Below, piece by piece: positions 42,699 through 52,433 of a DNA stretch of 64,000 bases. Both the position numbers and the translations under genes were made by a program. The stretch is taken from positions 62,001 through 126,000 of the forward strand of contig JBGAPI010000002.1 in the NCBI GenBank assembly GCA_044221335.1, written 5' to 3'. The DNA comes from JBGAPI01 sp044221335. Lineage in GTDB: Bacteria; Pseudomonadota; Gammaproteobacteria; Xanthomonadales; Ahniellaceae. A model generated the notes under the pieces. It was not told where the DNA came from. It saw only the letters and a list, made by a program, of their open reading frames with translations, and did not search any database. Every line of letters starts with the position of its first letter. Position 1 is the first letter of the stretch.

Positions 42699-44882
42699 GT
42701 GCGGTCCTCGTCGAACCTCGTGATCCTGATCCTCGCCGCCAGCGCGTCGAACCTGGCGCTGGGCGCCGCGACCTGCAACACGGGCAGCGCCCTGTTCTGC
42801 GACGACTTCGAGGACGTCTTCCCGGCGGTGATGCCCGGCACCAGTCCGGCACCGCTCGGCGCGCCGAGCAACTTCCAGTTCAACGGGCTCGGTCTGGTCA
42901 CCGACGCGCTCCACCACGGCCCGCGCCACGCGGTGCCGGTGACCTGGGGCAGCTTTCCGCAGCCGCTGGTCGCCGACAACAAGCCGAGCATCCCCAACGT
43001 CACCGCGTTGAACCGCCGCGACGCTCTGGTGCTGTACGTGCCGAACGTCGCCGGCGCCGCCGACTATCGCGCATACATCTACGACGCGGCCAAGGTCAGC
43101 TACGTCGATGCGGCCAACGGCAAGCAGCCGCGCGGCGCGGTGGTCGCCTGCGCCGGCTTTCGCCAGCGCTACACCCGCGGCTGGGATGCGACCTACGGCG
43201 CGTTCGCCGGTCAGCCGGGGATCAAGCCGGTCAGCCATCGCGAGCTCCTGCAGGAGGTCGAGGTGCCCGGCCTGACGGTCGACGGCAGCTACACCGTCGT
43301 GCTCGAGGCGCTGGCCTCGCCCTGCCCTTACACCGGCGTGATGGGCCACAGCAACGCCACCCTGCCGGTGTGGTGGGAGTACCGCGTGCCGGGCACGGCC
43401 GGCACCGTCGACCTCCGTGGCTACGACAGCGTCCGTTCCCTGTACGGCAACGAGATCCTGAACGGCCAGGGCGCGGCGCTGACCGACTACAAGCAGGTCC
43501 ACGTCTCCCAGTGCGCCAACCCGAACGACTCGTCGCCGACCTGCACACCGACCCACAGCGCGCCGGCGGAGCCGCTCGGCCGTCCGGTACCGCCGGGCGA
43601 CGCGATCTTCCCGTCGGATCCGGTGGTGCTGGCGCGCAGCGTGGTGTCGGTGGTCCGGCCGGCGGCGGATGAGGCGGCGAACGCGCCGATCTTCGACGTC
43701 GGCGCCAACGCGACCTTCGACGACTTCGACCAGCCGATCGGCGGCAGCATCGATGCCGTGATGACCAGCATGCGCCGCGAGACCCGGCTGGAAGGCGCGG
43801 GCGCGGTCGGCGGCGGGGCTTTCGGCGACGAGTACTACTGGGTCTACGGCGCGCAGTTGGCCAACGGCGACAGCAGTTCCAACAACCCGAAGGGCGTGCA
43901 GGTCTGGCAGCGCCACGGCCGCCGTTACATCAGCTACATGGACTTCGGCAACGACATCTGGGCGAACGTGTTCTTCTCGTCGCTGAAGACGAAGCCCCTG
44001 CAGCTCGACCGCACGAATGCCAAGTGGACGCACATGTTCTGGCGCGGCAACTCCGGCGCCGCGCAGCGCCGCTACTGGATCTTCGAGTTCTGCGGCGCGC
44101 CGACCCGGGACGAGCTCGCCGACCCGGTCACCAACATTCCGGCGCCGCACTTCCGCATCACCGGCCAGCCGTTCTTCTACTCGCAGGACGGCGGCGACAA
44201 TCCGAGCGCGCAGCGGCTGGAGGCCAACCCGGACCCGACCTACCACGCGAAGGAATGCCTGGGCCTGCTGCAGCTCGGCGCCTACTGGTACTCGGGACCG
44301 CCGGCCAACGCCGTCCTCGGCACCTGGAAGGACGAGCCGCATTCGGAGCTGCGCGCCTACATCCATCCGCGCGACCGCAACGTCGGCGTGATCAACCTGA
44401 AGCCGGCCAACATGGGCGACTTCGACTCGAACCCGCCGGACCACGGCATGCTGTGGCGCCTCGATGCCGCCCGTCGTCCGACCATGCCGATGTTCGAACC
44501 CTTCGACCAGGACGGCGTGCTGACCCACTACGACGTCTTCGTGAAGCCGGACCGGATGGTGCTGTTCATCAACGGCCGCCAGGCCTTCTGCAGCGACATG
44601 AGCGACCAGCCGCTCGCGATGAACTACGGCTTCCCGGCCTATGGCAGCGTGCTCTACCACTCGACCGCCGACGTTCCGACGTCCTACGTCGGCGTCGAGA
44701 ACTACGCCGGCGCCGCCGGCGGCAGCTTCCAGTACGTGATGAACACGCCGTGGACCACCACCACGACCTGGGACGCGATCGGCCAGTCGGAGATGATCGA
44801 CATGCCGCCGCAGTTCACGACCTACGATCCCGCGGCCTGCTTCAAGCCGGCGTCGTGGGCGATTCGCGGGGATGGCTTCTAG
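42699..44882 (+). CDS. large secreted protein, function unknown
   Basis: A 727-residue protein. GTG 42699 is chosen because GGAG stands six bases upstream and a good signal peptide follows; an upstream ATG (42662) is in frame. After the signal peptide comes CNTGSALFCDDFED, a motif seen at the head of some carbohydrate-active or lamin-like secreted proteins. The rest is beta-rich with many Trp/Tyr/Asn residues and even spacing of Cys. The C-terminal 120 residues look like a jelly-roll (VFVKPDRMVLFINGRQAFC). I recognise no enzyme family with confidence. Confidence 0.6.
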   Translation: MRSSSNLVILILAASASNLALGAATCNTGSALFCDDFEDVFPAVMPGTSPAPLGAPSNFQFNGLGLVTDALHHGPRHAVPVTWGSFPQPLVADNKPSIPNVTALNRRDALVLYVPNVAGAADYRAYIYDAAKVSYVDAANGKQPRGAVVACAGFRQRYTRGWDATYGAFAGQPGIKPVSHRELLQEVEVPGLTVDGSYTVVLEALASPCPYTGVMGHSNATLPVWWEYRVPGTAGTVDLRGYDSVRSLYGNEILNGQGAALTDYKQVHVSQCANPNDSSPTCTPTHSAPAEPLGRPVPPGDAIFPSDPVVLARSVVSVVRPAADEAANAPIFDVGANATFDDFDQPIGGSIDAVMTSMRRETRLEGAGAVGGGAFGDEYYWVYGAQLANGDSSSNNPKGVQVWQRHGRRYISYMDFGNDIWANVFFSSLKTKPLQLDRTNAKWTHMFWRGNSGAAQRRYWIFEFCGAPTRDELADPVTNIPAPHFRITGQPFFYSQDGGDNPSAQRLEANPDPTYHAKECLGLLQLGAYWYSGPPANAVLGTWKDEPHSELRAYIHPRDRNVGVINLKPANMGDFDSNPPDHGMLWRLDAARRPTMPMFEPFDQDGVLTHYDVFVKPDRMVLFINGRQAFCSDMSDQPLAMNYGFPAYGSVLYHSTADVPTSYVGVENYAGAAGGSFQYVMNTPWTTTTTWDAIGQSEMIDMPPQFTTYDPAACFKPASWAIRGDGF

Positions 44883-44993
44883 TATCGGTCATCGAGTGTG
44901 CCTTGGCGTATCAGCCGGACATCGCCACCAGTTCAAGACGTCGCAATGTCCGGCGATGAACGTTGCTGGAATCCATGAAGACTTCCTCAGTAG

Positions 44994-46043
44994 TCAAAAG
45001 GCACTTTGAGAAAAAGCGCCGTCGCGGTGCAACGCCAAAAACGACCGTTGCGCTGCGCTGAATCGACCGACGTTGCCGAGCTTCGAAGGGTCAAGCCCCA
45101 TTCGAGTCAGCGATGGCAGGTGCGCGACCGGCGAGACCAGCACGTCGCCATTGTCATCAAAGCTAAGAAATCCGCGATCAAACAGATGGTCGGCGTCCGG
45201 AGTCAGCAACAGCCCGTTGTCTACATCCAGCCGTTCACGATTGTCCGCATCGCGCCACGGCTTGCAGTGACTGGCACGCAAGTGCTCGGGTCGGTCCACG
45301 CCGGTCAGACGACAACGCGTCTCCCGTTGTCGTACGTTTTCCTTGAAGAGTCCTTGTCCTCGGCGCGCAAGTACAACAGCCTGCCGCGCTGTCTCGTCCA
45401 ACCGGGCGTCCTCCGCGACTCTGGCGAGTTCGTACTCTTCCCACTGCACCAGGCCTACACCCGCGGGAACGCGACTCTGCTCGGCGATACGATTGCCGTC
45501 GATGATCGTGCGAGCTTCCCTGCCGATGACGTCCACGACAGCCGCGGCGAACGAGTCCGGTAGCCGAGTGAGATAGACGCTCTGCAGACCAGCGCCGCTC
45601 CGGACCAGCGGTGCATAGCGTTCCGGCGGGAATGGGCAAAGCTGCACCATATGCTGTGCAGGTCGAATCGATCCCTTGAGCTCTGCGAAACCGACATCGA
45701 CACGCCACCCGATACGGTTCCAATAGGTGCCAGCCTGCCCGAACTCGAGAGGCTTCGGGGCCTCATAGGCGTGGGAAGCGACCAAGCCGATGGCCTTCAC
45801 CTTGGCATCGGCGAAGGAAAACACCACGTCGCCCGGCGCGACCTCGCGCATGAAGTCGTAGAACGGATTGCGGTGCCCATTTGCCTTGCGCTTGGGCGAC
45901 CAGAGGTAGCGCCCAGAGACTTCGTGGCGGTACGTCTGGTTCTGGTTGACCCACCAGTAGCGCATCGGATGGTGATGCCATCGAGCGACCGGCCTGGACA
46001 CGATTGTGTGGTCAGATTCGGGGATCGCCGATCCATCGGTCAA
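44994..46043 (-). CDS. EVE-like/HNH endonuclease, probable modification-dependent restriction enzyme
   Basis: A 349-residue two-domain protein. Residues about 27-150 resemble an EVE (PUA-like) domain: MRYWWVNQNQTYRHE, a PGDVVFSFADAKVKAIG strand pair and YWNRIGWRVDV. Residues about 240-310 are an HNH module (CRLTGV..LRASHCKPWRD...LDVDNGLLLTPDADHLFDRGFL). EVE domains read modified cytosine and are fused to nucleases in type IV-like restriction. Local base composition is visibly less GC-rich than the neighbours, suggesting transfer. An internal Met before RYWWVNQ could be the true start. Confidence 0.75.
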   Translation of the reverse strand: MTDGSAIPESDHTIVSRPVARWHHHPMRYWWVNQNQTYRHEVSGRYLWSPKRKANGHRNPFYDFMREVAPGDVVFSFADAKVKAIGLVASHAYEAPKPLEFGQAGTYWNRIGWRVDVGFAELKGSIRPAQHMVQLCPFPPERYAPLVRSGAGLQSVYLTRLPDSFAAAVVDVIGREARTIIDGNRIAEQSRVPAGVGLVQWEEYELARVAEDARLDETARQAVVLARRGQGLFKENVRQRETRCRLTGVDRPEHLRASHCKPWRDADNRERLDVDNGLLLTPDADHLFDRGFLSFDDNGDVLVSPVAHLPSLTRMGLDPSKLGNVGRFSAAQRSFLALHRDGAFSQSAF

Positions 46044-46151
46044 GTGTTCACACGTGGAATCGTTCGGTAGCCCATTTCGATTGGGTTGCTCTTGCCAGTC
46101 ACGTCGCGCGGAGAGTCGCTACCAGGGCCCGCGCCGATGGTCCAGCATGAC

Positions 46152-47573
46152 TCACTCGAACCCGTCGGCGAACACCTGGTTGGTGCACGCCGGCTGGGTG
46201 TAGCGGCCGATACGCGTGCGGAACGGGGAGCCGTTCACGTCGTGGTACTCGCCGCTCACCCAAAAGCTGCAGCCATCGACGGGATCGACCACGACATCGG
46301 TGAAATTGCCGATCAATCCCGTCGTGCTGTAGCCACCCCCGGGCAGAAGCGGAATCTCCTGCTGCAGCGCCGGTGCGCCCGGGTCGGTCGGTTCGTAGAT
46401 GCCGAACATCGGCGTCGGCAGGAGCATCGACGAGCTCGCGAGGAAGCCGACTCCAAGCGTGCCGAGCCGGTTGATCGCGATGTTGCTGCCGAAACGATAC
46501 GTGCTGTCGTTCGCGCCGAAGTCGCCCTCGAGATCCATCGCGTAGCTGCCGTCGAGCTGGCGAAGGAAGCGGTAGCCGCGGATTCCCAGGCGGCCGCCCC
46601 CCATGTCGTGGGCGAAGCTCATCACCAGGCGCTCACTGCCGTCGTCGAGCAGGCGATAGCCGGCGCGAGGCGTCATCACGCCCTCGGGCGCGAACAGCCG
46701 CGTGCTGGTGCCGGGCTGCGGCACGCAGGTCAGGCTACCCGTGTAGCAGCTGCTGACCGAAAACGGCGTCATCGGAATCAGGGGCAAGGCCTGCAGCAGC
46801 GACCCGCTGCCGGTTTCCCAGGCCGGCGTCAGGCGCAGCATCTGGATGCGATCGGGGCTCATGAGCGTCGGACCGTTGATCACCCCGACGAACAGGCCGC
46901 CCGGTCCCGGCAGGGTCTGCGGACCGAAGGAGTCGACCGGTACGCTGGTCACGTCGGTGCCGGCCTGCGACACCGGCTGTGCAAAGAACTCGCCGACCGG
47001 TTGCGCCTGCAGCAGCTTCGTTCGGTTGACGGCGACGACGTGGTGGCCGGAATCGTTGCTCACCCCGAAGAAGTAGCTGTTCGCGCCGATCGCCGCTCCG
47101 TTGAGAACTGCGCCAGCGATGGCACTCTGGACGCCGATCGGAATCGCTGGGAGCAGTGTCGTCGGAGAACTGCCTGGCGACACCGCAACGCACAGATTGG
47201 AGCCCTCCTGGCTGCCGCCGATGTTCTGCGTGTAGACCGACCAGGCGAACACCCAGCGGTCGGCGGCGGCGTCGTACATCACCTTCGGCGTCGCGCCACC
47301 CGAGCCCTGGATCGTCGTGACACAGAGCGGCAGAGGCGTGTAGCCCTGCACCAGGTTTCCGTTGCGGTCGTAGACCCGGTAACCGGCACCGTTGACCGCC
47401 TGCACGACATGATTCGGGCCGACACCGAGTGAGCTGTCGCCGGGCCTGAACGCGGTCACGCTGGCGTCGCCGCCTTCGAACGACTGCACGAGGCTGGTGG
47501 TTGCCGCCGCGAGGTCGGCGAACAGCAGCGGCAGCGTGGCGACGACCGGAAGCAGCAATCGTTTGGCGGACAT
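46152..47573 (-). CDS. secreted protein with C-terminal FADGFE motif
   Basis: A 473-residue protein starting at ATG 47573 (SAKRLLLPVVATLPLLFADLAAA signal peptide). The body has beta-propeller-like repeats with aspartate/glycine turns (VGPNHVVQAVNG, RWVFAWSVYTQNIGG, SSMLLPTPMFGIYEP), as in proteins that compare recorded and live values. It ends in NQVFADGFE, a short C-terminal motif that recurs on secreted proteins of Lysobacterales. I assign no activity. Confidence 0.65.
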   Translation of the reverse strand: MSAKRLLLPVVATLPLLFADLAAATTSLVQSFEGGDASVTAFRPGDSSLGVGPNHVVQAVNGAGYRVYDRNGNLVQGYTPLPLCVTTIQGSGGATPKVMYDAAADRWVFAWSVYTQNIGGSQEGSNLCVAVSPGSSPTTLLPAIPIGVQSAIAGAVLNGAAIGANSYFFGVSNDSGHHVVAVNRTKLLQAQPVGEFFAQPVSQAGTDVTSVPVDSFGPQTLPGPGGLFVGVINGPTLMSPDRIQMLRLTPAWETGSGSLLQALPLIPMTPFSVSSCYTGSLTCVPQPGTSTRLFAPEGVMTPRAGYRLLDDGSERLVMSFAHDMGGGRLGIRGYRFLRQLDGSYAMDLEGDFGANDSTYRFGSNIAINRLGTLGVGFLASSSMLLPTPMFGIYEPTDPGAPALQQEIPLLPGGGYSTTGLIGNFTDVVVDPVDGCSFWVSGEYHDVNGSPFRTRIGRYTQPACTNQVFADGFE

Positions 47574-47723
47574 GGAAGGGCCCCGAGGCAGATGCCAAGC
47601 TACACGGAACGGGGCCGCCCGGGGGATCACCGGCGTGCCCCCGCGCGATCGACCGCCCCACGGCGCCCGCACGCCCGGGCACCCCTCCCCACCGGCGCCG
47701 CGCGGCGGCGTGCAGGGCGCGCC

Positions 47724-50162
47724 CTACGAGGACGCGTCCCGCGCCAGCAAGCGCATCGGTTCGGCGCGGGCGGCTTCGCGGGCCGGCCACCAGCTCGCCG
47801 CGAGCGCGATCGTGATCATCACCGCCGCGACCAGCGCGTAGGTTCCGGCCCCGCCGGCGCGGATCTCCGGAAGAGCGGACGAGAGTGCTCCGGCCCCCAA
47901 GGCGGCGAGCGCGATGCCCGCGACTGCCGCGCCGACCGCGAGCGCGACCGACTCGCCGAGCACGCCGCGGCGCACGCTCGCGCCGCTCGCGCCGACCGCC
48001 ATCCGCACCGCGAACTCGCGGCGCCGCCGGCGCACCGACAGCGCGAACACCGCGAACACGCCGCTGCCCGCGAGCAGCGCCGCCAGCGCGGCGAGCGCGG
48101 AGATCAGCAGCGCTGCCACCCGGCGGCGCGCGGTGAGGTCGTCGAAGCGCTGCGTCATCGTCGCCGTGTCGAACAGCGCGAGCCGCGGTTCCACCTGGGC
48201 GAGCGCGCGCGCGAGACCGGCCGACAGGCGGTGCGCGTCGATGCCGGGCTTGGCGCGGAGCAGGAGGACGTTGTCGTCGTAGGAGAGCTGTGCGGACGGC
48301 ACGTAGACGGCGGGCGCAGCACCCTCGTCGAGGCGCGTGCCCAGCACGTCGGCGACGATCCCGACGATCGTCGCGCCTTCCGGCTGTTCCGGCCAGCCGA
48401 CGCTGACGCCGAGCCGGCGGCCGAGCGCGTCGCCCGCGGGGAAGTATCTGCGCGCCGCGCTCTCGGAGAGCACGACCACCGGAGCCGCCGCCGCGTCGTC
48501 GTGCGCATCGAACACGCGACCGGCGCGCAGCGCGATGCCGAGGGTGCGGAAGTAGTCGCCCGCGACCAGCGCGAGCGCGACCGTGCCTTCGTCGCTCGAG
48601 CCCTTCGGTCGCGCCTCGATGGTGACGTTGTCGCAGCCGCCCTGGATCGGGATGCACGCCGCACTCGCGGCCGACGCCACGCCGGGCAGTGCGCTCATCG
48701 CGGTGTCCATCCGGGCCAGGAACCCCGCGGTGCCGTCGGCCGGCGCCAGTGCGGCAGGAATCGAGACCTGCGCCGACAGCACGCCGTTCGGGTCGAAGCC
48801 CAGTGGTGCATTCATCGCGCGCCATGCCGCGCCACCGGCCACGGCGGCGCCGATCGCGAGCGCGGTGGCGAGCGCGAACTGCGCGGCGGCGATCGCGCGC
48901 TGCGCCCGACCCGCACGGACACCGTCACGCGACTTCGGCGCGGCCGCGTTCGTCGCGCGCCGGACCGCGAGCGCCGGGGCGAGCAGCGTCGCGCCGAGCA
49001 CCGCCGCGGCAAGCGCGAAGAGCAGCGCGATGGCGTCCGGCCCGAGTTCGAGGTCGGCCAGGCTCGCGGCGCCGAAGCGTAGCGACGGCGCGGCACCCGC
49101 GAGCACGAGAAGCCCGAGCCGCGCGAGCCCCCAGGCGGCGACCAGCGCCGGCGTGAAGATCACCGCGATGTCGGCAGCGACCGCACCGAACAGGTCCGAG
49201 CGCCGCGCGCCGAGCGCGCTGCGGATCGCGAGTTCGTCGCGGCGGAGCTCGAGCCGGGCGAGGGCCAGGAGCACCAGGTTCAGGGTGACGATCGCGACGC
49301 CGATCGCCGCACATGCCGCGATGCCGGCGATCGCCGCGGCCAGCGCCGGCTCGACGCGGGTGTCGATCCAGCGGGTCGAGCCGAGGTCGACGCGAGCCGG
49401 CACGCCGCCCATCCGTGGCTCGATCCGCCGCGCGACTGCGGCCGCGGCGGCAGGCAGGCGTCCGTCCAGCGACCTCGCGTCCGCGACGGCGAACACCGCG
49501 TGCCAGTAACTGTGCGTGCCCTCGAGGCGTCGCGCGAAGGTGACTGCCGGTGCCGACCGCATCGGGACCCACAGCGCAGCCTGTTCCGACAGGCCGCGAA
49601 AGCGCGGCGCCGCGACCCCGGCAACGACGAACGGCAGGCCCTGCAGCTGCACGACCCGACCGAGCACGGCCGGGTCGGCACCGAAGCGCTCGTGCCAGGT
49701 CGCGTCCGACAGCCAGACCCGGCGATCATCACCCGTGCCGACCTCGTCGATGTCGTTGCCGAGCGTGAGCGTCGCACCCAGCGCTCCGAAATAGCCCGGC
49801 GAGACGACTTCGACCGCCGTCCGCCGCGCGTCGTCGCCGACGCCGGCCGTCAGCGACAGGGGCGTCAGCGTGACCGCGTGCAGAGTGACCTCGGCGGCGA
49901 CCGCATCGCGCGCCGCGACGTAGGCCGGGTAGGACCAGGCCCTAAGGCGCTGCCGGGTGCCGCCGGCCGACAGCGTGAGGTCGAGGAGCTGCACGGTCTC
50001 GGCCGCCGGCACGGCGCTCCGGCGCAGCAGCAGTCCCGACACTCCGGCATACGCGAGGGTCGCCGCCGCGAGGCCCAGCGCCAGGCAGCCGATCGCGACC
50101 AGCGACGACACCGGAGCACGGCAGGCGCGGCGCAGTCCATGAGCGAGTTCCCGTGCGTTCAT
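47724..50162 (-). CDS. second MacB/FtsX-type permease (ADOP-like)
   Basis: An 812-residue protein with the same plan as the one at 8580: N-terminal helix, MacB-PCD domain, FtsX helices near residues 265-400, a second MacB/FtsX unit, and helices near 680-800. Motifs include ALGLAAATLAYAGVSGLLLR and AIRSALGARRSDLFGA. No ATPase or membrane-fusion gene is adjacent. ATG 50162 is preceded by a G-rich stretch and GAGG. The sequence is more Ala-rich than the first copy, so they are not recent duplicates. Confidence 0.8.
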   Translation of the reverse strand: MNARELAHGLRRACRAPVSSLVAIGCLALGLAAATLAYAGVSGLLLRRSAVPAAETVQLLDLTLSAGGTRQRLRAWSYPAYVAARDAVAAEVTLHAVTLTPLSLTAGVGDDARRTAVEVVSPGYFGALGATLTLGNDIDEVGTGDDRRVWLSDATWHERFGADPAVLGRVVQLQGLPFVVAGVAAPRFRGLSEQAALWVPMRSAPAVTFARRLEGTHSYWHAVFAVADARSLDGRLPAAAAAVARRIEPRMGGVPARVDLGSTRWIDTRVEPALAAAIAGIAACAAIGVAIVTLNLVLLALARLELRRDELAIRSALGARRSDLFGAVAADIAVIFTPALVAAWGLARLGLLVLAGAAPSLRFGAASLADLELGPDAIALLFALAAAVLGATLLAPALAVRRATNAAAPKSRDGVRAGRAQRAIAAAQFALATALAIGAAVAGGAAWRAMNAPLGFDPNGVLSAQVSIPAALAPADGTAGFLARMDTAMSALPGVASAASAACIPIQGGCDNVTIEARPKGSSDEGTVALALVAGDYFRTLGIALRAGRVFDAHDDAAAAPVVVLSESAARRYFPAGDALGRRLGVSVGWPEQPEGATIVGIVADVLGTRLDEGAAPAVYVPSAQLSYDDNVLLLRAKPGIDAHRLSAGLARALAQVEPRLALFDTATMTQRFDDLTARRRVAALLISALAALAALLAGSGVFAVFALSVRRRRREFAVRMAVGASGASVRRGVLGESVALAVGAAVAGIALAALGAGALSSALPEIRAGGAGTYALVAAVMITIALAASWWPAREAARAEPMRLLARDASS

Positions 50163-50355
50163 CCTCGATCCCCCGTTGGCGCAATTGCGCCTCATCCCGA
50201 CGGGGATGCGTGAGGACCCCAAAGCGTTTCAGCGGTCGTCTTTCGACGGCGACCGGCGTGGTCGGCGGCTTTCCCATGGCGTGTCGCGGGTCGAGCGATT
50301 TGTATTGCCGGTCCATCGATGGCAAGGTGCGCGCGGCCAGGCACCGGACGGCACC

Positions 50356-50742
50356 GTGATCGACAGCGCGGACGAATTCATTCGACTGAGGACGAGCGAC
50401 AGTGCCGACGAGCAATACCGCGCGACGCACGATGCTGCGCCGGTGGCGGTCTGGCTGGACGTCCTGGCCCGATATCCGGAGTTCAAGGTCTGGGTGGTGA
50501 ACAACAAGCCGATTCCGAACGAGCTGCTCGACCTGCTGGCGCGGGATGACTCGGAACCGGTACGGCGTGCGGTGGCCTCGCGTCGCAAGCTGTCGCGGCA
50601 GACGTTCGAGCTGCTGGCGGGGGACGTGTCGGAAAATGTCCGCTACGACATTGCGATGAATCGGAAGTGCCCGGAGGACATCGCCACGATGCTCCGCCGC
50701 GACCCCTCGTCCTTCGTGCGAAGCGCGTTTCGCCACACGTAG
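50356..50742 (+). CDS. leucine-rich-variant/HEAT-like repeat protein
   Basis: A 128-residue protein starting at GTG 50356, where homologous sequence begins (IDSADEFIRLRTSDSADEQYRATHDAAPVAVWLDVLARYPEF split over residues 2-43). About three short helical repeats follow, with the spacing DLLARDDSEPVRRAV, ELLAGDVSENVRYDIA and TMLRRDPSSFVRSAF. Such repeats act as small binding scaffolds. The open frame extends further upstream, but that part looks non-coding. Confidence 0.6.
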   Translation: MIDSADEFIRLRTSDSADEQYRATHDAAPVAVWLDVLARYPEFKVWVVNNKPIPNELLDLLARDDSEPVRRAVASRRKLSRQTFELLAGDVSENVRYDIAMNRKCPEDIATMLRRDPSSFVRSAFRHT

Positions 50743-50943
50743 CGCGCCGTCGACGTCGCCGGTCGCGGCGAACCCCCGCTGCCCACGACGGCGGTCCGTA
50801 ACCGCGACACTGCCGGAGCCGACCGGCCCACCACCGATCCACGCACGTCGAACGAGACTCGGCGCGCGATGACCGTACCCGGGATGAGCCGTCGCGCCGG
50901 CACGCTCCGTTAGTCTCAGTGTCGACCCCCCGGGTGCCTTCCG

Positions 50944-52254
50944 ATGATCCACCGAGCCGCCGCCGCCTTCGCCGTCCGGATCCTTGCGGGAATGCTCGCT
51001 CTTCCCGCGGCCATCGCCGCCGAGACACCCGGCGCCGCGGTGCCGACGCTCGCCGTCCGCGCCGCCCGGTTGCTCGACGTGAAGAGCGGCCACTACCTTC
51101 CCGACGCGGTGGTACTGATCCGCGGCGAGACGATCAGTGCGGCCGGCTCGAAGCTCGCCATCCCGGCCGGCACGCGGGTCATCGACCTCGGCGACGCGAC
51201 CCTGCTGCCCGGCCTGATCGACTGCCACACCCACCTGATGATGCGGCTTGGCAAGGACGAGGAGTACGGCACGCACCTGCTGACGCGCTCCGATGCGGCG
51301 CGCGCACTCGAGGGAGCGGCCGACGCTCGAGCGACCCTGCGTGCCGGCTACACCACGGTGCGCGACACCGAGAACGAGGGCTCGGGCTACGCCGACGTCG
51401 CGCTGCGCGACGCGATCGACGCCGGCCTCGTCGAGGGCCCGCGGCTGCAGGTCGCGACCCGCGGCATCGCCGCCATCGGCCAGTACGTGCCGTTCGGCGT
51501 CCGCCCCGACCTCGCCAATTTCCCGACCGGCGCGCAGATGGTGAGCGGCCCCGAGGAGGCGCGCCGCGCCGTGCGCGAGCAGATCGGCCACGGCGCCAAC
51601 CTGATCAAGGTCTACGCCGACTGGGAGTATCCGACACTGACCCCGGAGGAGTTGTCCGTGATCGTCGCCGAGGCCCACCGGCAGCACCGCAAGGTCGCCG
51701 CGCACGCGACCACGCCGGAGGGCATCCGCAATGCCGTGCTCGCGGGCGTCGATTCGATCGAGCATGGCGAGGAGCCCGATGCCGAGACCCTCAAGCTGAT
51801 GAAGGCCAAGGGCACCTTCCTGGTGTCGACGGCCGCGGTGGTGGTCGCGTTCAAGGACGACGCGAAGACCGACGCGATGCGGGCCTATGTCGACTCCCGC
51901 ATCGAGGTGATCCGGAAGTCGCTCGCCGCGGCCCGCGCCGCCGGGGTCAAGATCGCCGCCGGCCTGGACGCCTCGACCGCCGCGCTGCACGGCCAGAACG
52001 CGCGGCAGCTCACGACCTACGTCGATCTCGGCGGAACGCCGCTCGAGGCGATCCGCACCGAGACCACGACCGCGGCCGAACTGCTCGGCTGGTCGGACAA
52101 GGTCGGCAGCCTCGAGCCCGGCCACTACGCCGACCTGATCGCGGTCCGCGGCGACCCGCTGTCCGACATCGGCGAGCTGCGCTCGGTCGGTTTCGTGATG
52201 AAGGGCGGGGCGGTGGTGAAGGATGAGTTGCCCGACGCGGCAGCCCGCCATTGA
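50944..52254 (+). CDS. secreted amidohydrolase (imidazolonepropionase-like)
   Basis: A 436-residue protein with a signal peptide ending near residue 26 and a metal-dependent amidohydrolase barrel: HxH as DCHTHL, Lys in LIKVYADWEY, His in VAAHATT, His in SIEHGEE and Asp in GLDAS. The layout fits periplasmic amidohydrolase-family enzymes related to prolidases/imidazolonepropionase. The substrate is unknown. It stands alone with about 200 bp upstream that hold no visible gene. Confidence 0.85.
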   Translation: MIHRAAAAFAVRILAGMLALPAAIAAETPGAAVPTLAVRAARLLDVKSGHYLPDAVVLIRGETISAAGSKLAIPAGTRVIDLGDATLLPGLIDCHTHLMMRLGKDEEYGTHLLTRSDAARALEGAADARATLRAGYTTVRDTENEGSGYADVALRDAIDAGLVEGPRLQVATRGIAAIGQYVPFGVRPDLANFPTGAQMVSGPEEARRAVREQIGHGANLIKVYADWEYPTLTPEELSVIVAEAHRQHRKVAAHATTPEGIRNAVLAGVDSIEHGEEPDAETLKLMKAKGTFLVSTAAVVVAFKDDAKTDAMRAYVDSRIEVIRKSLAAARAAGVKIAAGLDASTAALHGQNARQLTTYVDLGGTPLEAIRTETTTAAELLGWSDKVGSLEPGHYADLIAVRGDPLSDIGELRSVGFVMKGGAVVKDELPDAAARH

Positions 52255-52349
52255 GGGCATCGGCACGCCACCGAGCGCCCGGGTGTCAGCGACCCGGCGG
52301 CCGTCGTGCGACAATTGCCGACCCAATCCACCCAAACCGGACTATCCCC

Positions 52350-52421
52350 ATGAAGCTCGCCCGTTTCCGCCGCCGCCGCGACCGCCTCCGCCGCAACTTC
52401 CAGTCGCGCGCCAAGCGCTGA
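52350..52421 (+). CDS. very short Arg-rich open frame (23 residues)
   Basis: MKLARFRRRRDRLRRNFQ... continues to a TGA after 23 residues; ten Arg, two Lys and one Asp give a strongly basic peptide. A GACAAT -10-like box lies 40 bases before the ATG. No ribosome binding site is visible, and the codons are compatible with either coding or GC-rich noise. It is followed after 12 bases by a strong hairpin (52434-52464). Reported because short transcripts of this kind are easily missed. Confidence 0.3.
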   Translation: MKLARFRRRRDRLRRNFQSRAKR

Positions 52422-52433
52422 GTGGTCTTCGTC

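Noticed and set aside
46045..46060. Possible parS-like palindrome (TGTTCACACGTGGAAT)
   Set aside because: It shares the TGTT start and a CACGTG core, but the core is out of register with the parS consensus and the right arm does not match. It is also far from parAB.
50176..50355. Upstream extension of the variant-repeat protein
   Set aside because: The extra 60 residues are low-complexity and unlike the family, which begins with the segment just after GTG 50356.
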